NCBI GenBank assembly: GCA_021810725.1
Contig: JAJZIE010000190.1
Location: 1-5,218, forward strand
DNA length: 5,218 bases
Reading direction: 5' to 3'
From: Bacillota bacterium
Lineage (GTDB): Bacteria; Bacillota; Sulfobacillia; JAJZYS01; JAJYTV01
Position 1 is the first letter of the stretch; each line of letters begins with the position of its first letter. The notes beneath the pieces were generated by a model. It did no database searches and was not told where the DNA came from. It worked only from the letters and a program-made list of their open reading frames with translations. Shown here piece by piece: positions 1 through 5,218 of the stretch. Both the position numbers and the translations under genes were made by a program.

Positions 1-1
1 C

Positions 2-70
2 GGCTCGGGCGACTGGGGCGGACCGATGGCCACTCCGGGCTGGATGATGGGAACCTTGCAGATCCAGTAA
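2..70 (+). CDS. C-terminal end of an unrecognised protein (5' truncated by window edge)
   Basis: Reading from base 2, 22 sense codons are followed by TAA at 68-70; the peptide ends in GWMMGTLQIQ. Third positions are mostly G or C, as in the confident genes here, and a hairpin that resembles a terminator begins 16 bases after the stop. Both points support a real gene end on the plus strand. I cannot assign a family from 22 residues. The opposite strand is also open here from an ATG at 84, but that start has no ribosome binding site and would lie directly downstream of the hairpin, so I prefer the plus-strand reading. Confidence 0.5.
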   Translation, partial: GSGDWGGPMATPGWMMGTLQIQ

Positions 71-86
71 CGATAAGCGGACATGG

Positions 87-119
87 ACGCGGGACGGCGG
101 ATGCCGTCCCGCGTTTGCG
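87..119 (+). terminator. Intrinsic-type terminator hairpin between convergent genes
   Basis: Arms 87-98 (ACGCGGGACGGC) and 103-114 are perfect 12-bp reverse complements with a 4-base loop GGAT. The plus-strand downstream side is moderately T-rich (TTTGCGTTCGTT), which is a weak U-tract. It lies between the stop of the left-edge gene (70) and the stop of the convergent transporter gene (144). It may terminate both, but the minus-strand side has no T-run. Confidence 0.65.
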
Positions 120-143
120 TTCGTTCGCGCCTGAGTGCCAGCG

Positions 144-1394
144 TCACAAGTCGAGTCGCAGTCGCCTTAGGCCCGAGCGCAGAACCGCGCCGCCGCTAAG
201 GAGCGTGACGACGCCCAGCACAGAGAAGGTCGCGGGAATGCCGAAGCTTTGCGCAAGCACGCCGGCAAGCGCCCCGCCCGCTGGAAGGGGAAGGTTGACG
301 ACCAGCGACTGCATCGCGCTGACCCTGCCGTAGACCGCGCTCGCCACCTGTCGCTGCGACAGCGTGGCCATGATGATCGAGACAGGTGCCACGGCGCCAT
401 CCAGGAGCCCTACGGCCACGATGGCGGCCAAGGGGCTGCGCACGAAGCCGAGGATCGCCATGCCGAGCCCTGAGAGGCCGAGCGTCGCGATCAGGAGGTG
501 GTCGATGCGCAGCCTCTCTGCCAGGAACGGGCCGACGACGCCGAGCGCCACCGGGAAGAGCCCGGCCGCCATGCCGACGAGACCGACCTCGGCTGCGTTC
601 CAGTGCAGGGTGCTGCGGAAGAAGAAGACCTCGAGGGCGTAGACGCCGCCCCACGTAAAGTTCCAGAACGCGAAGACCAGCGTGATGTGCAGGACGCTGG
701 GCGCCTTGCGCAGGGCAGCCCACGCCGGGCGCAGCACGTCGACGCCCTGCGTCGCCGCGGCGTCGGGCAGCGTGCGCGGCAGAAACAGCGCCGGCACGAG
801 CACGAATACGTAGGCGAAGGCGTTGATGCCGAGGGCCCAGGCGATGCCGAGCCGGCTGATGGTGGGGCCGGCGAGCCCTGGCGAGACATACCAGGCGACG
901 GTGAACACGATGGCCGAGAGGGCGTTCACGGAGACCCGCGCCCGCTCCGGCGTCGCCCGTCTCAGCAGGACGTTCTGTCCGTTGTAGGCGAGCATGCCCA
1001 GGCCCGTCGCCAACATGGCGGCGACGTAGATCAGCCACAGGCTGAGACGGCCGGTGACGAACAGAACCAGCGTGGCGGTCACGAAGGCGATCTGCACGAG
1101 GCTCGCCAGGGCGATGACGCGGCGGACGTCGCTGCGGTCGACGATGGCGCCGAGCCAAGGCAGCAGCAGCCCGGGCAGGAACTGGATCGCCGCGAGCGTG
1201 CCGAGTGCCTCCGGCGTGCTGTTCAGGTTGTACACGAGCCAGGGCAGCACGAGCCGGAAGAAGCCCTGACCGACATCCGACGCGAAGGTGCCATAGAGGA
1301 AGATGACCACGGGCTTCGGGCACAGACGCAGCGCCTGCCATCCGGAGACGGGAAGCTGTGCGCTGTCGGCGTGCCCATGAGGTCGCTCAGGCAT
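144..1394 (-). CDS. Major facilitator superfamily (MFS) exporter-like transporter
   Basis: A 416-residue inner-membrane transporter with about twelve hydrophobic segments, near residues 29-55, 62-84, 92-114, 117-136, 155-178, 182-205, 233-259, 267-292, 298-317, 321-345, 360-384 and 386-408. The signature MFS motif A lies in the loop after TM2 (residues 82-92, G-x3-D-R-x3-R-R, read as GAIVDRSDVRR). Length and the AVYGRVSAMQS stretch (353-363) resemble the MFS_3/EntS-like group, whose members often export siderophores, drugs or other small molecules; the substrate cannot be told from sequence. The ATG at 1394 gives a 28-residue cytosolic N-terminus. No Shine-Dalgarno sequence precedes it, and no better in-frame start was found. 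It lies 61 bp downstream of the membrane protein gene on the same strand, beyond a strong hairpin, and its end faces the left-edge gene. The general MFS call is solid and the subfamily is tentative. Confidence 0.9.
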   Translation of the reverse strand: MPERPHGHADSAQLPVSGWQALRLCPKPVVIFLYGTFASDVGQGFFRLVLPWLVYNLNSTPEALGTLAAIQFLPGLLLPWLGAIVDRSDVRRVIALASLVQIAFVTATLVLFVTGRLSLWLIYVAAMLATGLGMLAYNGQNVLLRRATPERARVSVNALSAIVFTVAWYVSPGLAGPTISRLGIAWALGINAFAYVFVLVPALFLPRTLPDAAATQGVDVLRPAWAALRKAPSVLHITLVFAFWNFTWGGVYALEVFFFRSTLHWNAAEVGLVGMAAGLFPVALGVVGPFLAERLRIDHLLIATLGLSGLGMAILGFVRSPLAAIVAVGLLDGAVAPVSIIMATLSQRQVASAVYGRVSAMQSLVVNLPLPAGGALAGVLAQSFGIPATFSVLGVVTLLSGGAVLRSGLRRLRLDL

Positions 1395-1408
1395 GAGGTT
1401 TGATCACC

Positions 1409-1443
1409 AGAACAAAGGCAGACTGCCCACCGCAGTCTGCCTT
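1409..1443 (-). terminator. Strong hairpin with T-rich tail, minus strand, between membrane protein and MFS genes
   Basis: Positions 1415-1426 and 1432-1443 form a perfect 12-bp stem (AAGGCAGACTGC and its complement) around a 5-base loop. Read on the minus strand, the stem runs into TTTGTTCTGG, a fair U-tract. It begins 12 bases after the TAG of the gene at 1456-2061, as expected for an intrinsic terminator of that operon. Only about 20 bases then remain before the transporter ATG at 1394, so it may also act as a leaky terminator or attenuator in front of that gene. Confidence 0.7.
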
Positions 1444-1455
1444 CGCTGCCGGAGC

Positions 1456-2061
1456 CTAAAGACCTGTCGGAGGCGTCCTGCCGCGCAGGTGCGGTTCAAG
1501 GTAGTAGGCGGCCAGCTGGCCAAGGCCGTAGCCGAGGGTGATCGTGCCGGGCAGAAGCCACGGCCCGACGCCGATGGTGAGAAAGGCGAGCACGAGCGCG
1601 AGGCCGATGCCTCCCGTCCAGAGGCCGCGGCGCAGCCAGTGCATGCGCTCAAGGGCCGGGACGGCCGGGCTCGGTGGATCGAACTGCAGCAGGCCGAGCC
1701 GCACGAGGCCGATGAAGAGCGGGATCAGCCCGACGATCAGCCAGGGCCCGAACCCGATCGGCAAGAGGCCGAGCGTGATGCCGAGACCGATGCCCACCAG
1801 GTTGAACGACGTCGCCAGGGGACGCGCCGGAGCGGGAGGCGGGTAGGCGTAGGGAGGCGGCACGGGCGGCGGGTACGGATAGGTGTTGCCTGGCGCTGCG
1901 GGAGGCTCCGCCGCCCGCGTGCCGGTCAGGTAGGCCATGCGCTCTTTGTGGCGGAAGTAGAGCACGGCGATGATGATCGCCGCGATGGCGACGAACAGCA
2001 CCAGAGGGATCAGCACGCCGATGAACGCGATGCCGGTAAGGTTTGCAGGAATGACGTTCAT
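1456..2061 (-). CDS. Proline-rich multi-pass membrane protein with internal duplication (DUF6249-like N-terminus)
   Basis: A 201-residue predicted inner-membrane protein of unknown function. Residues 10-36 form a first membrane helix ending in a basic segment, RHKERMAYL (37-45), which resembles DUF6249-type small membrane proteins (from memory). Residues 52-80 are a Pro/Tyr/Ala linker rich in YPPP. Residues 89-129 and 150-190 are two ungapped 41-residue repeats, each probably a pair of membrane helices around a shared IGxGPWL core, giving about five helices in all. The ATG at 2061 is supported by AAAGGGAG upstream with about 8 bases of spacing. The gene follows the DUF4097-like gene by only 16 bp on the same strand, so the two are almost certainly co-transcribed, and a hairpin follows its stop. 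It is probably a membrane component of the sigma-factor regulon here. No enzymatic motif is visible. Confidence 0.82.
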   Translation of the reverse strand: MNVIPANLTGIAFIGVLIPLVLFVAIAAIIIAVLYFRHKERMAYLTGTRAAEPPAAPGNTYPYPPPVPPPYAYPPPAPARPLATSFNLVGIGLGITLGLLPIGFGPWLIVGLIPLFIGLVRLGLLQFDPPSPAVPALERMHWLRRGLWTGGIGLALVLAFLTIGVGPWLLPGTITLGYGLGQLAAYYLEPHLRGRTPPTGL

Positions 2062-2077
2062 GCGCTTTGCTCCCTTT

Positions 2078-2932
2078 CTATTGCGGCATGATGCTGACGG
2101 GGCCTGTGCCGTCGTCCACCGCCAGGCTGCCCGCAGGACCTTGTCCTATGGTGCCGTCGAAGACGCCGTTGGTGCCGTTTGGGAGACCGGAGAAGCCCGA
2201 GCTCATCGGTCCGAGATGCGCGGCGGACTGTACCTGGAGCCTGCCGTGTGGCGCGATCCGCAGGGAAAGCGGCCCCGTGCCGACCGTGAACGAGGACTCG
2301 AGGCCGGGATCGCCCGAGAAGTTGAGCGGACCCGTGCCGACCCGCAGCTTGAGCGGCCCCTTGGCCGTGACCGCCTGCGCATTCAGGGGGCCGGTCACGA
2401 CGTTGCCGGTGAGCTGGCCCGCGAAGTCGCGGACGGAGAGCGCGCCCGTGGTGACGTCGGCGGAAACCGCCCGGTACGTCCCGGAGATCGTCGCACCGCC
2501 GGTCGCGACGGTAAGCTCGGCATTCAGCCCAGGCGGCATCTGCACCTGCAGGACGTCGGGCATCGAGTTGAAGTTGAGCTCGAGCGGCGCTTGCGGCGTA
2601 TAGGTGAGCGTCAGGACGCCTCCCGCGTCACCAACCTGCATGACACTGCTCGTCGAGCCGGCGGCCGACCAGTTCCAGCTGATCCGGGAACCGGGCGAGG
2701 TCGACACCTGGACGTCGCCGACGCTTGGCACCTGGACGACAACTTCCTGGATGCCCTGCGCTTGGTGGCTGCCCGAGCCATGATGGATCGGCCCGGATGC
2801 GCCGAGCGCAATGCGGCGCCACGTGGAGATCTGGGGCAGGTGGATGGTCACGCCCTGGCGCAGGGCGAACACGAGGAGGGCCAGGACGGCGAGGGCCAGG
2901 ACGAACGCGGCGATGCCTATCGGTCGGCGCAA
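2078..2932 (-). CDS. Membrane-anchored DUF4097-like beta-repeat protein
   Basis: A 284-residue protein with a single N-terminal hydrophobic helix (about residues 5-24, after MRRPIG), which fits an uncleaved signal anchor or signal peptide that places the rest outside the cytoplasm. Residues 60-284 are rich in Gly, Thr, Ser and Val with alternating beta-strand character and recurring TGPL-type turns (near 179-183, 191-194, 199-203 and 218-222). This is typical of the DUF4097 family of putative adhesin-like beta-solenoid proteins. Such proteins are often encoded beside ECF sigma/anti-sigma pairs or PspC-like envelope-stress genes; their biochemical role is not established. The start is TTG at 2932, because no in-frame ATG or GTG lies just upstream. 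GGAAGTGA ends 7 bases before it. A predicted ECF-type promoter lies about 30 bp upstream, and the membrane protein gene follows after 16 bp. Family assignment rests on pattern, not a search. Confidence 0.8.
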   Translation of the reverse strand: MRRPIGIAAFVLALAVLALLVFALRQGVTIHLPQISTWRRIALGASGPIHHGSGSHQAQGIQEVVVQVPSVGDVQVSTSPGSRISWNWSAAGSTSSVMQVGDAGGVLTLTYTPQAPLELNFNSMPDVLQVQMPPGLNAELTVATGGATISGTYRAVSADVTTGALSVRDFAGQLTGNVVTGPLNAQAVTAKGPLKLRVGTGPLNFSGDPGLESSFTVGTGPLSLRIAPHGRLQVQSAAHLGPMSSGFSGLPNGTNGVFDGTIGQGPAGSLAVDDGTGPVSIMPQ

Positions 2933-2959
2933 GGCACATTCACTTCCCTTTGTCCTCTA

Positions 2960-2985
2960 GACCCGCGAGCGGGGCGAGAGGTTTC
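2960..2985 (-). promoter_or_regulatory. Predicted ECF-type promoter for the DUF4097-like operon
   Basis: On the minus strand, GAAACC (2985-2980) is followed by 15 bases and GGGTC (2964-2960). GAAAC-type -35 elements with about 16 bp of spacing and a GTC-containing -10 are typical of ECF sigma factors (compare SigW-like TGAAAC-N16-CGTA). Transcription would start near 2953, some 20 bases before the TTG at 2932, leaving room for its ribosome binding site. The same element at the same spacing faces the sigma gene. This is predicted from pattern only. Confidence 0.55.
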
Positions 2986-2986
2986 A

Positions 2987-3007
2987 CCGGGCGAAGGCAT
3001 CGCCCGG
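2987..3007. repeat. Palindrome between the two divergent promoters
   Basis: The 8-bp arms CCGGGCGA (2987-2994) and TCGCCCGG (3000-3007) are perfect reverse complements around AGGCA. The element lies between the two predicted -35 hexamers (2980-2985 and 3016-3021), upstream of both promoters and so probably outside both transcripts. It could be an operator for a second regulator, or a chance palindrome in GC-rich DNA. Confidence 0.4.
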
Positions 3008-3015
3008 CGGGCGGC

Positions 3016-3041
3016 GAAACCATGAAGCGCCGACGGCGGTC
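3016..3041 (+). promoter_or_regulatory. Predicted autoregulatory ECF-type promoter for the sigma/anti-sigma operon
   Basis: GAAACC (3016-3021), 15 bases, then CGGTC (3037-3041) match the usual layout of ECF sigma promoters and mirror the minus-strand element at 2985-2960. Transcription would start near 3048, just before the GGAGGTG ribosome binding site at 3057-3063 and the TTG start at 3070. This placement argues against the ATG at 3022 as the translation start, because that codon abuts the -35 element. This is a pattern-based prediction. Confidence 0.58.
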
Positions 3042-3056
3042 ATGCTGGGCAGGGAC

Positions 3057-3063
3057 GGAGGTG
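3057..3063 (+). promoter_or_regulatory. Ribosome binding site that fixes the sigma factor start at TTG
   Basis: GGAGGTG is a perfect anti-16S match. Its spacing to the TTG at 3070 is 6 bases, which is ideal. The in-frame GTG at 3061 lies inside this site, and the ATG at 3022 has no comparable site, so both are poorer start candidates. Confidence 0.75.
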
Positions 3064-3069
3064 TGGCCG

Positions 3070-3648
3070 TTGGACGCGCGGCAGTCATCGCTCGTCGCGC
3101 GGGCGCGCGGCGGCGATGCGGGTGCGTTCGAGGAACTCGTGCGGCCGCTCTGGCCGCGGGCCTACTCGCTCGCGCTGCACTTCCTGCAAGATCCCGGCAT
3201 GGCCGAGGACGTCGCCCAGGAGGCCCTGACGCGCGCCTGGCTGCACATGGGCCAGCTCAGGGACGACGGCGCGTTTACCGGCTGGCTGCTGCGCATTGTT
3301 GCCAACCTGGCGCGCAACGCACTCGGGCGCGCGCGCGAGCTGCCTGTGGATCGCGTTCCCGAAGCAGCCGACGACGCTCCTGAGCCCGATGTCGGCATCG
3401 CCGCGCTCGAGCAGCGCGAACGGCTGCGGGCGGCCCTCGCCGCTTTGCGCCCGGCCGAGCGGGTGGCGGTGGAACTCGTGCTGCGGGACGAGCTCAGCTA
3501 CCGCGAGGCCGCAGGCATCCTAGGCATTCCGACCGGCAGCGTCAAGACGCTCGTCCACCGCGCGAGAGCCAAGCTCCAGCAGGCGCTCGCCGCCGACAGG
3601 CCAAACGTCGAAGGAGGTGCTCTGCATGTCGTCGGAGATCTCCGATAA
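3070..3648 (+). CDS. ECF-type RNA polymerase sigma factor (sigma-70 family)
   Basis: A 192-residue cytoplasmic sigma factor, the usual ECF size, with only regions 2 and 4. Region 2 spans about residues 17-89. It includes DVAQEALTRAW (47-57, core-binding region 2.2) and the FTGWLLRIVANLARN stretch (69-83, promoter melting and -10 recognition). An acidic, proline-containing linker (about 92-108) leads to region 4 (about 113-173), whose helix-turn-helix YREAAGILGIPTGSVKTLVH (144-163) contacts the -35 element. I chose the TTG at 3070 because of a perfect ribosome binding site and because the product then begins MDARQSSLVARARGGDAGAF, a typical ECF start. The ATG at 3022 would add 16 basic residues encoded across the predicted promoter. 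The last 23 bases overlap the downstream membrane protein gene. The sigma factor probably activates both divergent promoters. The exact ECF group is not assigned. Confidence 0.93.
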   Translation: MDARQSSLVARARGGDAGAFEELVRPLWPRAYSLALHFLQDPGMAEDVAQEALTRAWLHMGQLRDDGAFTGWLLRIVANLARNALGRARELPVDRVPEAADDAPEPDVGIAALEQRERLRAALAALRPAERVAVELVLRDELSYREAAGILGIPTGSVKTLVHRARAKLQQALAADRPNVEGGALHVVGDLR

Positions 3649-3991
3649 CGAGTTCAGGCTCCTGCTGCAGAGCGTGGCGGACGAGCCTGCGCCACCGATG
3701 CCCGACCTCAGGCTGCCGCCGCGACCGGCGCTGGCGCCAGCGCTTTCACCGTGGCTCCTTTGGTGCGTCGGTGTCGGCGCGGCGCTGGTGCTCGCCACGG
3801 GGGCCGTCGTTTCGTGGTGGTTGCTGCACGGCGGCCTTGGCATCGTGCTGGGGGAGCTGGCGGCTCTCTCGGCGCAGAACGTTCCCGATGTCGTGGAAGG
3901 GCTCGGATTCACGGACGCCATCCTGGCGGGCACCCTGATCGCGCTCCTGCTGTCGCCGGGAGTGCCTTCCCTCGCGCCGCGCCAGCGCTGA
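3626..3991 (+). CDS. Small membrane protein, probable anti-sigma factor
   Basis: A 121-residue protein whose gene overlaps the sigma gene by 23 bp. Its GGAGGTG ribosome binding site (3613-3619) lies within the sigma reading frame, 6 bases before the ATG at 3626, which points to translational coupling. The N-terminal 40 or so residues are cytosolic in character, with a short acidic stretch (MSSEISDNEFRLLLQSVADE) followed by a Pro-rich linker. A strong membrane helix spans about 43-67, and a second hydrophobic segment spans about 97-110 before a short basic tail. The position, overlap and topology fit a membrane anti-sigma factor that holds the ECF sigma factor inactive. No HxxxCxxC zinc anti-sigma motif is present, and no homology is recognised, so the role is inferred from context. 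The GTG at 3617 is a weaker alternative start, since it lies inside the ribosome binding site. Confidence 0.8.
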   Translation: MSSEISDNEFRLLLQSVADEPAPPMPDLRLPPRPALAPALSPWLLWCVGVGAALVLATGAVVSWWLLHGGLGIVLGELAALSAQNVPDVVEGLGFTDAILAGTLIALLLSPGVPSLAPRQR

Positions 3992-4058
3992 GCGGGAGGA
4001 AATCCGGGGACGAGCGCGAATCGTCAGGGCCGAACAACCTGAGCAGAGGGAGAGCGCG

Positions 4059-5218
<1,160 letters not shown>

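Noticed and set aside
1..84. Minus-strand gene starting at ATG 84 and running off the left edge (MSAYRYWICKVPIIQPG)
   Set aside because: The peptide looks plausible, but there is no ribosome binding site and the start directly follows the hairpin. The plus-strand frame ends naturally just before that hairpin. The choice is not certain.
498..1403. Long plus-strand open frame opposite the MFS gene
   Set aside because: Its composition (many Arg, Gln, Asp, Glu, His) is the shadow of a hydrophobic protein read in reverse, and the transporter with motif A and twelve helices is clearly on the minus strand.
1970..3025. A 351-codon plus-strand open frame running up to the sigma gene
   Set aside because: It overlies the DUF4097-like gene and both predicted promoters, has no recognisable domain, and its sequence is Arg/Gly-rich as expected for a GC-rich shadow.
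3022..3069. ATG at 3022 as the sigma factor start
   Set aside because: It directly abuts a -35-like GAAACC, lacks a ribosome binding site, and would add a basic extension unusual for ECF sigma factors. The TTG at 3070 has a perfect site.
3626..3991. Zinc-binding (ZAS) anti-sigma domain
   Set aside because: The only cysteine lies in the membrane helix, and no HxxxCxxC motif is present, so a ZAS-type anti-sigma factor is not supported.

Overview
The window is GC-rich (roughly two-thirds G+C by eye) and densely coded, with high GC at third codon positions. The best taxonomic clue is the EF-Tu at the right edge. Its start (MAKKKFERTKPHVNVGTIG) and a four-cysteine insert after the G5 motif recall, from memory, EF-Tu of deep-branching high-GC Bacillota (Symbiobacterium/Thermaerobacter type). 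Chloroflexota is the main alternative. The assignment is tentative.

Layout, left to right. Bases 2-70 are the last 22 codons of an unrecognised plus-strand gene, followed by a perfect 12-bp hairpin that looks like a terminator. Converging on it from the minus strand is a 12-TM major facilitator transporter (144-1394). Upstream of that, also on the minus strand, are a proline-rich multi-pass membrane protein with an internal duplication (1456-2061) and a signal-anchored DUF4097-like repeat protein (2078-2932). A second strong hairpin (1415-1443) separates the membrane protein from the transporter. On the plus strand follow an ECF-type RNA polymerase sigma factor (3070-3648), an overlapping small membrane protein that is probably its anti-sigma factor (3626-3991), and a tuf gene cut by the right edge (4059-5218).

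The centre of interest is the divergent region 2933-3069. Each strand carries GAAACC, then 15 bases, then (C/G)GGTC, placed so that transcription would begin shortly before each gene. This looks like a pair of matched ECF-type promoters. The sigma factor would then drive its own operon (sigma plus anti-sigma) and the divergent operon (DUF4097 protein plus membrane protein). Both first genes appear to start at TTG, each about 30 bases downstream of the -10 element. The whole reads as a self-contained, autoregulated cell-envelope stress module. The transporter may receive read-through from it, and tuf appears to be an unrelated housekeeping neighbour outside its usual str-operon setting.
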